Source: Pochonia chlamydosporia 170
Taxonomy: Eukaryota; Ascomycota; Sordariomycetes; Hypocreales; Clavicipitaceae
NCBI RefSeq assembly: GCF_001653235.2
Contig: NC_035796.1
Coordinates: 2,728,001 to 2,792,000, forward strand
DNA length: 64,000 bases
Direction: 5' to 3'
Translations under genes and position numbers: made by a program
Notes under the pieces: model-generated
The model's database searches: none
Seen by the model: only the letters and a program-made list of their open reading frames with translations
Told to the model about the DNA's origin: nothing
Shown here: positions 23,003-34,115 of the stretch, one piece after another
How positions within the stretch are numbered: the stretch's first letter is position 1
How the letters are laid out: each line of letters opens with the position of its first letter

Positions 23003-23604
23003 ACCTGGAGTTTCAGCTCAGGCCATTCCGAAGACGTACAGGCTCATCCACTTTTCACATTTGATATGGTCGAGACTTTTGTGTCCTCAATAGAAGTGTT
23101 TGTCGATGTACACCAAGGATTCTGAATTCCGCCAAAATCGGACAAAGAGAGAAAGAGCAATATGGAGGCATTATACAGGGATTTGGTGTTATTCGGTCGG
23201 AGTACAGTGCTAATCTTCTCAGGGGAAAGCTACGGAATTGGGCATGGAGATGGCTGTTTTGTTGGACTGTGTAGTTGGAAGAGGGATCTTCTTCATCATC
23301 GGGTGACCTGGAACACAAGGGTAGCAAGCCTGCATTCCCGATGTGCAACACAAGGTCGGTTGCAAAGGCGGCAAATCACAAGCAGTCTCTGGATATCCAG
23401 ACCAAGGCTTGTCACCAGTAATGCCGATTCAACTCCGCTCAGACGCGTGGAAAATTAAATAAAGTCGTTTTATTACTACCCGACAGACAACTACACAACC
23501 GGTCAGCTGCTGGCAACGACCACAATTCCAGCAGCGAACCGCTAGGACCTCATACGTGGGCAGAGTTTTCGACTCAGACTACCTTGCTATATACCTAGAA
23601 TAGG
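23003..23604. other. Intergenic region between convergent genes
   Basis: This is the 3' flank of the NLR and of the minus-strand relic that follows. No family is recognised in the short open frames. Confidence 0.45.
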
Positions 23605-24229
23605 TTAAGGTGTAGAGTTTGTATACACGTCAGTCCAACCTAAAGCTGTAGTAGTATGTGTTTCATCAAACTTTATCTCATGCTTCTCAAGTCTGTATTG
23701 GAGGTCGTAGTCGGGGCCGTGAAAGTTGAATCGGCTTATCCACCCATCTGAGAACGAATGCTGGTCGCAGCGTAGAATGATCTTCGGCCTCTTTATCTGT
23801 AAAACTTGACCCGCTAATCTGTGACATGCCTTATCGAGGGACTTGTCCTTCTTGTCTGGCTGCGTTGGAAAATGTGTTTAAAACAGTAACGGTAAAGATG
23901 CTCCTCGCTCCTCGCTCCGCATGACGAAACCTTGATAAGTTCGTCTACGGCGCGTAGAGTGGATGACTTCTGCACGATGGTCTTAAAGCTTAGGTGGTAG
24001 TTTTTAACGTACGGACGCTGGGCAAGATAACAATGGCGGATAAACCGTAAGATAGTTGACTCTCGTACTTGATCTCGTGCCTGGGCTTATTGAATTTCTT
24101 GCCAAATGCGATGAGTAAACCCGGTGCAAGCTCGTCAGCATGATGTGACGGATATGCCTGCGTTGTGCCAGCCAGCACTCGAGCACAGCCGGGCACGGGC
24201 ATTCCAAGAACCGTGCCTGAATCTGACAT
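23605..24229 (-). pseudogene. Broken or poorly resolved fungal gene of unknown function
   Basis: Minus-strand coding signal runs in pieces. An ATG at 24229 opens a frame with LLIAFGKKFNKPRHEIKYE. A second frame (from about 24060) reads RPYVKNYHLSFKTIVQKSSTLRAVDELIK. After a probable 71-bp intron (GTTTCG donor, CGCAG acceptor) it continues as DKACHRLAGQVLQIKRPKIILRCDQ and DGWISRFNFHG, stopping at 23605. The TLRAVDE and LAGQVL-x-KPK(V/I)ILRC blocks resemble a fungal protein family of unknown function that I know only as hypothetical proteins. The usual C-terminal block after the THTT segment is missing. No single intron joins the first two pieces without losing conserved sequence, so a frame-shifted, truncated copy is the simplest reading. 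It could still be a live gene with unusual splicing. Confidence 0.45.
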
Positions 24230-26344
24230 AGTTTATGGTTTTCAGTGGCAGCTGTTCGGGTTGTTCGAATTATTTTCATTGATGGTTGTGGATGTATTTT
24301 ATAATACACACGGTGATAACATTATAAGTTAATAATAAACATGTGTGCGTAGTGATTTTAGTGAACCTGAGGAGATCTAAATCAACGAGTGCCAGCCCCG
24401 CAGAGTGTTGGAAGCGCAAGGCTTCTATTCGGGTGATAATTATCACGGGATTTGGGGTACTTGTAACTGGTTTTTATTGATGCTTGTTAAATTCATCTAG
24501 CTATGGATAACGTACGCCTGTGTTGGTGTTGAGGCCTCCTCACGTGAGGTCTGTTTCAGCCAATGTTTGAAGCCATTCGCAGGCTGCTGGCTCCGCCGCC
24601 AAGACGGCGATGGAAGCAACAAATAGGGTAGATAGATATCCTGCGACAATGTAACAGTTGCATAACTTCTTGAGGTGTTCCAGCTGATCAACTCGGGGCC
24701 GCTGTGGCAAGCCAAGTGAGCCGCAGCCGAATACCGGTAGATCATATTCCAAGGACAGCAGTCGATGTAGATGACCCCAGACCAGACAACAGCGGACAGA
24801 ACCGGCGGACGAGCATAAAATAAAGCGCTCGTAATTAGAAGAAAACCCGAAAAATTCCGCTAAAGTATACAAGCAGTTGTCGTAGCAGAGTCGTCCAGAA
24901 GCCTGCTTTCATGCTCGACTTCAAACCGTCGATTAATAATATTTTGTCTGGTTCAACTTCGCATCGTCTGTGTCATCGCTGTGATTAGCGTCATAGATTT
25001 CGAAGCCCCAATCATTTTCACCATCGCTGTCACTATCACTCTCCCCTTCAAGCACATATATGTCAGATTCTGCCGGCTCTGAACAATTTGCTACGGTATG
25101 AATGCGTCGCATGCCTGGCTCCTATCTTTCGCCGGCCATTTTTGGCGATTTTCTGCTTGCAATTTCTAAAATACGGAGCACGAGACATGTTTGTACAGCT
25201 CCTCAGCTCAAGACTGGTTCACTAGTCATGGTGCCGTTATATTCAGTCCCTTTTCTTAACGGGGAACCGTAGCATTCTACTACGCATGACTGCTTCGGCA
25301 ACGCCAGCCAACTTCTGAACGGCAACATGCTGCATGGCAAACTCTTTGGTGTAAGAATACCGCCACCAGATAAGTTTCGCCGTGCAAGTGTATTAGCTTT
25401 ACGGTTGCCTCTTTGGCACGATACAAGTTGCAGCCAAGGATGCTGGCCATGTGATATAGGGGAGACCATACAATATACCAAGTATGAATACCCTAGTCCA
25501 ACCTTTTGCCCGTATAGGAGTTGAGGGGTGTCATATATTTGAAGCGTAGGCAATACTATGTCCGTCACAACTGCTGGTATCGCATGTCCGCATAACTCTT
25601 CACTCTAGGCTAGGCTATGGTTACCAATATCTGTTTGGTGAAATAAGTGGCTGTGGACCGTTGAATAATTGCTAATAGAAAGCGAGTACAGACCCTTCAA
25701 TACAGGTCAGGCTCACAAAGTAACATGTTTCTACACTAAAAGGAGCCACAGCTCATACGAACAAACAATCGGAAGTGTGGCCATGGGTGCTTCCCAAGAC
25801 CGCTCCCCAGGACCGTTACTGTTTTCTTGAAGCTATTCGTAAGACCAATTGACTTCAATGATACGTATAAGACCCCCAGGAGGCCAAGGCGTTACATAAA
25901 GTAACTCGCCATGCCAAATACCTGCCCGCAAGACCACGGTTGTATGTGACCAGATAAAGTATTACGTGACTACGTGTATAATCCAGATTTCATAAAGCCT
26001 ACTAATCAGCCGAAGACGATCAAACCCAAGCTTGATATGCTTGACCTTATGAGCTACAACTCTAAAATACCAACTACGAAGAAGAGAGCTCATGACCCTG
26101 CTGAAGCTACCATGATGCCGCCTCTTTGTGTCCTGTGAGATCCATACACACTAGACTGGTGTCAAGGTGCTTCCTATGTTCCCTCCATGTCCCGCCCCAG
26201 GTCGACCGCGGAGCAGGAGCAGGGGCGGGGTTCCCTGCCTCCCGTGAGTCCATGACACAGACAAACTTGACACTCCAGTCTTCTTACGAACACTTGTTCT
26301 CCCTTCAATGTTCCGACACTTGTGTAGACGTCAAGTCCTTAAAC
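24230..26344. other. Gene-poor region with possible fragments
   Basis: Open frames are short. A minus-strand frame at 24933-25112 would encode a 59-residue acidic peptide starting MRRIHTVANC with an SDSDSDGEND run. A minus-strand frame ending near 25250 contains HVAVQKLAGVAEAV. Neither has a recognisable family. These may be remnants, and I do not call them genes. The final 250 bases are leader and promoter of the acetyltransferase gene. Confidence 0.4.
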
Positions 26345-27036
26345 ATGTCAGCAACCCACAACCAGGTTCGAGTTCGTAGCGCAACCTCCACCGGCAGCGA
26401 CGCCGAGTTTATAGTTGCGGCATGGGATTCCACACTTCCGTACCTCCGTTCCATAGGCGCCGGCGAGATGTGGGGTGATCAGCCTTTCTCCGAGAGAGAC
26501 GGCTTCCGGGAGGAAATTGTGGACATTATTCGACAGTCCGAGGATGATGGAAGTGATACTCGACGTCTTCTGGTGGCTGAGGTAGACGCAGAGATATCTG
26601 CAGATGGTACAACTAGCGCAGTCCAGGTTGGCGCGGCCATGATCCGCGACGCCCCCCCAGATTATCTCGCCAAGAGCGAAGCGCTCAAGTTTGAGATGGA
26701 AAAGGCCAAGTCTGCCCTATTTATCGAAGTTCTTATCGCGGATCGGCGAGCCGGAAAACGGCATAAAGGTGCTGGTGCTGCTCTGATAGATGCCGTTAAG
26801 CATCGAGCACTGGAACAGAGCAAAGAGGTCGTGTATGTGGATGCCTGGGCTGGAAATGAGAGAAAGTTAAATAGGTAAGTTTCTTCTGTATAAGCGAACA
26901 GCATTCGCCGAATTGTGCTGACGACCATAGATACTACGAGAATCTTGGCTTGAGAAATGGAGGCGACTTTACTTTAACGAGGGGCAATGGGTCTACGTGG
27001 ACTGGAACTCTTTACTGTATAGATATTGGTTCGTAG
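26345..27036 (+). CDS. GNAT-family N-acetyltransferase
   Basis: There are two exons, 26345-26874 and 26931-27036. The 56-bp intron (GTAAGT donor, GCTGAC branch, ATAG acceptor) rejoins NR to YYENLGL. The product is 211 residues. The fold blocks are an N-terminal VRVRSATSTGSDAEFIVAAWD strand-helix, LFIEVLIADRRAGKRHKGAGAALIDAVKHRA (a variant of the acetyl-CoA loop R/Q-x-x-G-x-G/A, here KRHKGAGAA), VVYVDAWAGNERKLNRYYENLG (the usual asparagine and tyrosine of motif B), and a final beta strand. The substrate cannot be told from sequence. The open frame extends 73 codons upstream, but the ATG at 26345 is the first that starts at the conserved domain. An upstream ATG-initiated extension is possible. 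Confidence 0.85.
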
Positions 27037-27096
27037 CTGCTCGATCCTGCTGGCCATCATGGACATGGCCCAGACTATGGGATTCCATGCTCGCCA

Positions 27097-27157
27097 AGTA
27101 AAGACTCCGAAACGTCAATATGTTGATCTTTGTTATTGACGTTTCGGAGTCTTTACT
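27097..27157. repeat. Perfect 24-bp inverted repeat, 13-base loop
   Basis: The left arm is 27097-27120 and the right arm 27134-27157, with every base paired and a loop of 13 bases (27121-27133). The core is ACTCCGAAACGTCAA. It begins 60 bases after the acetyltransferase stop codon, so it probably lies in the 3' UTR or just beyond. It could be a transcript-end hairpin, a small-RNA precursor or a MITE scar. Confidence 0.9.
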
Positions 27158-29600
27158 AAGCTTAAATTTGTGTTGTTTTGTTGATGAATAAACAAGTACT
27201 CCTACTGTATTACGTCAATGTTCATTATACTTGAAACTGCCAGTCCGCCGCATCTCGTAAGTCATCGAGCATCCAAACCGGGTTCAGGCCTTTCCAGGTT
27301 TCCACCCTTTTGGTCTCGACTCTGGGCATCCACCCCGACAACAAGATGCCTACGTCATCCCGTCTCATGCAAGCTGGAGTTGTTGGAGCGCCCGGGTATC
27401 GCTCGATGGGTGGCACCAATGCCGTACTGCGGAATGAGCACCATTTTGTATGCGGTAACCATCCAGTGCAGGGTTAATGCCGTTTTGCGGTGTGCTCAGA
27501 TGCCGAGTCAGGACATTCGTAGGCCCTCAAGCAGCCATGTATCGTGGACTCGTCTCCGAGTAGGTTATTACCTTTCAAGGCGACAAGTCTGGTTGACGTG
27601 AAACTCGTTGTGTTGACCAAGGGAGAACCGGAGCAATTGTTCCTAAAGTGCCTACCACCACTATTCATTCCATCATTCAAGTTAACTAGAGGACGGTCCG
27701 AGACCAAAAGCAAAAACGACAATGTCTCAAAAAGTTTGTGACCAATGTCAAAAGTTGCCCGTGGAACTACCAGGCAACCAGGGTACTGTAAAGTAAAGGG
27801 CTTGGGCTACAACAGGGAATCAAGGCATGGGGCGCGGCAACTTTGACTAAGGCGACAGCCCGTGGTACCAAACTATTCGGGCTGATCATGGTTATGCTAG
27901 TGTTCCCGAATAAAGCACCCTGCCAATAGCCCCATCCTTGTTAATGGTTTGATTTGGGCTTAGGTTGGGCCACATTGGCAAGATGCAACACTGTGGCGCT
28001 TGTCTTGTCAACCAGGGCTATGGGATCTGATCCAGCATGATGGAGGGTATTGTGACAATTTAAACTCTAACCATAGCATACCTGGCTACCAAGCGATATA
28101 GGTTATCAGTCAAATGCGAGTGTCGCTCTGCAACACTCCGCACACTTACAGGAGCTGACTTGTCTATTTGCGAGGAAGAAATCAGAACACGAAACAGCTA
28201 AAGAATGCCCTTGGATCGCAAAGTTGTCGTCATCAGGTCAAGCTGCAAGTGCGCAGCCGCATTAAAGACGACTCGCTAGACTGGTGTCATCCAACTCAAG
28301 TTTCAGAGACTGACACGCGACAACCGTTGAGCCGTCTTCATCATGCGGGGCTGACACTTGCTCTCCGTGAACTCCCTATGATTTGGGATGAATTGAGACA
28401 TGGCCATCGTAGTGGATGGTGCTTTAGCGGAAACGGTCGATGAGTTCTTGGCAGGGCGTCTGGAACATGTTGTTTCTCTTCAGATACAAAACCAACCCAC
28501 GACCTGTATTTCTACTCCGAATTTCATGTAGAGTGTAAGGATCTACCAATCCAGACCGAAGATCGACGAAAAGTAGCCAGCACGGCAGCGTGGCAAGTCA
28601 CCTTTGTCTCATTCCGATTTCGTGGGATCGCACATGGCGTGGCAAAACAAACGCCGTTCTGCATGTCAGTTAACGTTGTGGAAATGCCCGACAGAACACT
28701 TTTTAGATAATAATGTTAAACATGAGGACACTGGGAACGTGGGAACGTTGGTAACCGAAACATCAGGTGTTGAGACTGGGGCAGTTAGTGGTGGGAGGCA
28801 AAGACAAACTCTTCCGCGAAGGTCAAAGCGTTAAGTGACAAGAAATTTAGGGCCACATGCCCGACTTCCGAACCAGTCACTAAGCACCAAGACAGCAGGA
28901 CAACTAGTGGTCTACAGGGCCGAGGTGGAACTATTGCAATGCGGTTGGTTGCATGAGTTGAAATGTGCCGTCTCCCAGTTCAGGATCTGCAAAGGCGCAT
29001 AACCTCTGATTCGTCTTTCAGTAACTACATTTGTCAAATAAGACAATACTCGCCTAAAAGGGCAGCACCTGACACGTGTTAAGCTCGTTTCCCAATGTAG
29101 GGGAATAAGTACATGTAGTTTTTGATGGAACAGAGTTGGGACATACCTTTGAAGTGGGTGCGGAAAGTGCCGTTCACAAGCATCCATGATACGTTTCACA
29201 GAAAAAGGAAAGAAAGGCCAGCTTCTCCTGTTTATATAAGATCGGCTGTGACCAGTGACTGTCACAGTTTTGACCCCATCTGCAATGTAACCAATGCGTT
29301 CCTCACACCAAATGAGTTTGCTCCTTTATTCATGCACCTGACCGCGCCTCCCAAACTTCCCCAGACAACAAAAGTATGTCACCAGAGGAGGTAAATCATA
29401 CTTCCTTCAACTTCCCCAGTATTCCCGCAAATCTTGTGGGGTAAATATGAAAGAGCATAAGGGAACCAATCGCCCAATCCACGATCACGCGCCAGCGGCG
29501 ACGAGGTGGATGAGTTGGATGGGAATGAAACACACGGAACAAATCCAGCAAAGCCGGAATATAGTGGACTATCGACACCAGGCGTGCTCGATGTCAGTAT
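27158..29600. other. Gene-poor region upstream of the receptor gene
   Basis: Several short frames are open on both strands (27218-27601, 28168-28443, 28604-28834 and 28912-29265 on the minus strand), but none shows a domain, signal peptide or plausible intron structure. Nothing else is evident. Confidence 0.4.
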
Positions 29601-29601
29601 C

Positions 29602-31112
29602 ATGTGGCAGCAACACACATACGCGGTAACACATGCTTCCAGATCAATGTCGTCCGCGTTGCCGGACTCAGCCATCATGGCTCAGTGCCTGGTACGTTTG
29701 TCATGGCCCCTTAACCATTTCTTTTTTGATCGACTCTTTCAAATTGTTGGTACAATCTTGGGGGTGATATATGGCAAATTTTGGCTGTGTGGTTACGAGT
29801 ACGGCATGTTGACAGCATTAATGCAGGTAAATTGTTTGGCATCAATTTGCAATGGCCTTGACGCTGGGTGCGGATGCACAAATCTTGGCGACGATGGACT
29901 GTTAACGCAGTGTCTTGAGACATCTTGCCACCGTAGAGATGCAATAAGTACGTTTTAAACAACCCCCTTATTTTCTACCCGTGGTGATCTTCTGAACTAA
30001 CGAATATGACGCGTTCAAGTTTTCAGACGACTGCTCGGCCAGAGCTGCAGCAGCCCGGTCAGAAATCGAACGATGACGTTCATCCTTATGAATGTCTTGC
30101 TCGGGGCAGTGACAGTGTCAGTCATGGCAACTCGTCTCATTTATAAGCAATTTTACAATGGAAAAAAGGGGTTATCGATCGACGACTGGTTGATTGTCAC
30201 GATACTGATACTTGGCGCTCCCAGCATCGCAATCAACGTCTTCGGTTTGGCCATGCACGGATTAGGCCAAGACGATTGGGGGCTGAGTATTTCCGAACTG
30301 CAAGATTTTAACATCTACTTTTTCGCCATGGAGATCCTTTACCTCATTCTATTAACACTCATCAAGCTGACATTGTCTTTTTTCTACTTGTCAATCTTCC
30401 CTGGCAGGCATGTTAGGTTGCTTCTCTGGGGGACAGTCGTTTTTCAGACACTATTTGGCATTAGTTTTGTTGCCAAAGCTATATTTCAATGCGTTCCTAT
30501 TCAGTATTACTGGGAAAAATTTGGAGACGATTCGCTTGATGGCCACTGTGTGAATGTGAATGCCTCGGGGTGGGCAAATGCGGCGATAAGCATCGCCGTT
30601 GATATTTGGCTTATAGCTATACCCTTAGTTCAAGTTGGGAAAATGCGACTGCATTGGAAGAAGAAAGTAGGAGCTGGTATCATGCTTTTCACCGGTACAG
30701 TGTACGCTTTTCTCTTGTTGTCTACTACAATACGATATGGAAACTGACGAGACGTCTTAGCTTTACCGTTGTGTCTATATTGCGTCTGCACTCTCTTGTC
30801 CACTTTGGTAATTCAACAAATCCCACGTGGGATCTATGGGAGGTTTTATTGTGGTCAGTAATCGAAATAAATATAGGTGTCATATGTACCTGCCTGCCGG
30901 CGATGCGGCTGATTCTGGTGCGCCTCTGGCCTCGTGTATTCGGGAGCAGCACTTCTCACCATGAACCGGAGGCACCCAGTTTAGATACAATCGCACTGAC
31001 GACTGTGCTAAGTCAAATCGGGCGACCTGAACAATATCTGCAGCGGGATGACGCTCGGTCAGACATCACTGAGGGGGATCATGGCTATATTATTCCTAAA
31101 GATAAGGTGTGA
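29602..31112 (+). CDS. CFEM-domain, PTH11-like seven-helix receptor
   Basis: The 5' end is uncertain; 29602 is the most downstream reasonable ATG before the CFEM exon. A likely intron at 29692-29826 joins AQCL to VNCLAS. A second intron lies around 29950-30026 (two donor/acceptor choices fit). A third, 30702-30760, is clear (GTACGC donor, ACTGAC branch, TTAG acceptor). The CFEM part reads C-x3-C-x4-C-x6-C-x-C, then LTQCLETSC. The linker [10 protein letters not shown] precedes TM helices [42 protein letters not shown], the [23 protein letters not shown] block, [16 protein letters not shown] and others, ending in a cytosolic tail with DARSDITE. In plant pathogens PTH11-type proteins sense surface cues; ligands are mostly unknown. 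No signal peptide is visible, so an upstream exon may be missing from my model. Confidence 0.75.
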
Positions 31113-31357
31113 TGCGAGATGGGGCGATCTGACCCGAAGAGTGCACTCTGAAACCTTTATGAAGACGAATTCACTTGCTAAAACCGCAATTTCAAACTCC
31201 GATTGATCTATCAATACAAAGGGTATACATGCGACTCATAGTAAACTGTTACTCTTCCCCAGCCCCCTTCACCCTAGGCTGATCCATGATATCGTAAATG
31301 CATGATATCGTAAATGCATGTCGTAAATCATCACCCAGTCTATCCCCATTACCCATC
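31113..31357. repeat. Convergent spacer with a short 16-bp tandem repeat
   Basis: CATGATATCGTAAATG occurs at 31285-31300 and again at 31301-31316, followed by a shortened third copy. It lies between the 3' ends of the receptor gene and the minus-strand P-loop gene. Confidence 0.7.
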
Positions 31358-31882
31358 TCATTGAGCCCCATTCATTGTTTCGATAACATTCCCAATTATA
31401 TCTGATAGATATTGCCCCTCTTGAAGGACAAAATGAGAACAGCCGCCCTGATTCTCACATTCATCCAACATCATCGACCAGCCGCGGTGGACAATTTCCA
31501 CCAGACTTTCGGGTGAGTTTCTGGCATGTAGGCGTTTGATCCACCCCTCTTTTGAGTTACTCGGAGGGTAAACCAAAGCAAAGTTGAGTCCTTCCTCGAC
31601 TAGCGCTGATCGTATCTCTTCGTGCGTCGATATTAAAATGACCGTGTTTGGCGATATTGATTGCTGCACCTTGGCGAGGTAGGCCGCCTTGAAGTCACTC
31701 GCTCGCTGTCCGTCAACCTTGGGGATAAGCGTCGAGTCCAAGTCCAATACATTATATCTGGATAGGTTTAGACGTTGTGCATTTGCAGTAAGCCACGTTT
31801 TTCCACTAGCAATAAAGGCAGAGATGATGATGCATCCGGGATTGGAAGACTGCGGCTCCGATGGGTGATCTGCGGGTGCCAT
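31358..31882 (-). CDS. Small P-loop NTPase, kinase-like
   Basis: This is a single exon. With the ATG at 31882 (context ATCATGGCA) the protein is 174 residues. An in-frame ATG at 32044 would add 54 basic, probably disordered residues. A Walker A-like loop reads ISAFIASGKTWL (GxxxxGKT with Ala in place of the first Gly). It is followed by YNVLDLDSTLIPK, a strand NTVILISTHEEIRSALVEEGL, FALVYPPSNSKEGWIKRL and RNSPESLVEIVHRGWSMML. This order (P-loop, an LDLDS strand, SHxxVRxAL and the LVYP block) resembles small nucleotide-kinase-like P-loop proteins that I know from bacteria and phages and that also occur scattered in fungi. Phosphate acceptor unknown. No targeting signal is evident in the short form. 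Confidence 0.65.
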   Translation of the reverse strand: MAPADHPSEPQSSNPGCIIISAFIASGKTWLTANAQRLNLSRYNVLDLDSTLIPKVDGQRASDFKAAYLAKVQQSISPNTVILISTHEEIRSALVEEGLNFALVYPPSNSKEGWIKRLHARNSPESLVEIVHRGWSMMLDECENQGGCSHFVLQEGQYLSDIIGNVIETMNGAQ

Positions 31883-32701
31883 GATTGACCGAGACCGAAC
31901 GACTCGGTGATTGTTTCTGTCTATATGGCTTGTTCTAGCTCCCGTATGCGAGCGATACGCCAAGGTTTTATTTGTCGGCAGAGCATCTGACTGAGGCCTG
32001 ATGTTCAAGATGAGTGAAGCTGTTTTGTGTTTGTTGGGCGTCATGGTGGACGGGATTAGCGCGCAATAAACAGCCACCAAGCCTCACGGAGTCACGGCCA
32101 AGCACAAGACAAGGCAGGACGAAGCACAGCCACGTCTGCCTGATCTCCCCGACAATTCATCGGTAGTAGGCAGAGGGCAGGGCTTTCCCCTCCGTGATCC
32201 ATGGGCTTTCATGTTTCAATGTTCCAGCGGCACGGGCTCAATGAAGGAGGACAAAATGCCTTGCGGACCACCTCGTCCGACCGGGTTGCCTCTGCGATTT
32301 CATTTTACTATCGAGCTGCAAGAAGGGTTTCATGAATAGTTCCATATTGTTGATCCGGCAATAAAACCCGGATTGAAGTAACTCATTTTCTCGACGCTGA
32401 CGATGTGGCTATCTCTGTTGTCGCCAATTGGTGTGGCGTTCATTGCCAACCCTTGGCTTCAATAAAAGCGAGATACGAGCTGACAACTCCCCAGAATGAC
32501 AACCATTCACTGGATTTCTTTGGGTGCCACGAGTTAGCCAAGTATCTTGGGATTCTTGACACCATGCCGATCAACCGGTGGTTGGTCAATATGCATCAAA
32601 TCGTCGCCCGTGACGCAAAGTACCAGACGCTCCGATAGACTATTTATACTCAGCCATCACGTAACTCTAAAAGAACAGATCAGCTCTTTAGTAAAACCAA
32701 A
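31883..32701. other. Intergenic region between divergent genes
   Basis: This is a shared promoter region for the minus-strand P-loop gene and the plus-strand membrane protein. A short open frame at 32405-32638 has no recognisable features. Pyrimidine/purine-rich leader sequence precedes 32702. Confidence 0.45.
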
Positions 32702-33367
32702 ATGCCTGATAATTCGCAAGCCATAAACACTGGAGGAATCGAAATGGACCCCATGCGAAAACCTAGCGATGCATCCTCCTTCCACGCATATGAGCAACGC
32801 CATCAGACTCCTCGCCATGGAGGCTCCAGTTGCGGTGTATACGGAAGTCCCTATCCCCAGAGCTCGCCAAACCGCCAAGTATACCTTGCCGCTCGCTCTT
32901 TTGGCATCATTTGCTCTATTGTTCTAACTGTTCTTGGTGCAATCACGCTGTCCGTAATTCCACGTGGAAATTGGGGTGCGGCTGTTCTGAGCCCATGTCT
33001 TTCTACACTATTTGCAAGCTCTTTTGAGGTTTGGTGCATCCTAGGTTCTAATCAGCGATCGCATCATTGGAGGCGAGTACTCTACGACGGCGCATTAGGG
33101 ATAGGCTATGCCATCGCGTTTGGGTTCCTCGTCTCCTTCACAAGTCCGGATATCTCTAGGTCTGATCCAAAATCTACGGCAAGCTCGGCTGCAGTTGGAC
33201 TCGCGATATTGCTTCTGATGATGATCGAGCTGTAAGCTTCTTTGCGATGTTTGCAATCTGCTGAGAGCTTTCTGACTAACTGTGTTACCAGGTTGCTTCA
33301 GATTGCGTATACGTATTCTGGTATAAGAGAGCTGCTTCGAATTCGACGAGGGCAAATCCGTGAATAA
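32702..33367 (+). CDS. Four-helix membrane protein, function unknown
   Basis: There are two exons, 32702-33231 and 33292-33367. The 60-bp intron (GTAAGC donor, CTGAC/CTAAC branch, CCAG acceptor) splits a Leu codon. The product is 201 residues. The first 60 residues are polar and probably cytosolic (repeated Pro, Ser, His). Four hydrophobic segments follow: SFGIICSIVLTVLGAITL, AAVLSPCLSTLFASSFEVWCI, DGALGIGYAIAFGFLVSF and AAVGLAILLLMMIELLLQIA. A short basic end (RELLRIRRGQIRE) closes the protein. This layout resembles small MARVEL-like or other tetraspan proteins of filamentous fungi, but no signature fixes the family. The start at 32702 has AAAATGCC context and is the first in-frame ATG. Confidence 0.8.
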
Positions 33368-34115
33368 CGGGATCCTTGATTGGGTTGGTCGGTTGATGTA
33401 GCGGGAAGTGTTTATGATGTGCTGCACTTTGACAATACTTTACGTTACCGTTGTCACGGCGGGAGCGACGTGTGACACTTAACATGGCAGTTGTACTCTG
33501 ATAGCGGGTAATGTAGTTTACGATGTAAGGTTTACAAGTTGATGCCTTTCTTATGTCTCTGAAACCCCGCAGTTAGCAGTTTCAATATTGAATGCTCTGA
33601 TGATTTGATAGCCCAGGAGTCTGTGCAAATTCCAGCTTGTATTTCCTATTGTCATAGTGTCCTGGGAGATGTTGGCAACGTTATTGCTTCTTATATGAAT
33701 ATGTCCCCTGTCCTCCATCGTTAGGGGTAGTGCATACAAAGAGCCCCCAGCAGGTGACGAACTTTCTCGGCGATTTATTTTGAGGCACGGCGACAGTGAA
33801 TCTTTGCCAAAACCTGTCCATTTATAACCCTTTTATACTTGCAGGCCTGCATCGCTTCCAACTATGTGTTACTCTACTGTTAGGAATTACAGAAGGCGTT
33901 AAGTATAATTTGCGTATAATTGGGGGATGAATGACATGGCTGCCAGTACACCACCCCAAAGCAAAGTGTCAAACTGTCATCATTCTGTTCCACACTACGA
34001 AACATTTATGACGCAGAAGAACATGAGACTTATTATGAGGTAAAATTTATACTGTCTATGTATTTACAAGAAGTAAATTAATGCATATAGTCGGCCAAGC
34101 CTCTCAGCTGGGCAG
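33368..34115. other. Intergenic region between convergent genes
   Basis: No coding frame is supported. A/T-rich stretches near 34020-34080 precede the stop of the minus-strand Thr-rich gene and may hold its polyadenylation signals. Confidence 0.45.

Noticed and set aside
28168..28834. Open frames between the acetyltransferase and receptor genes
   Set aside because: No domain, signal peptide or consistent splice structure.
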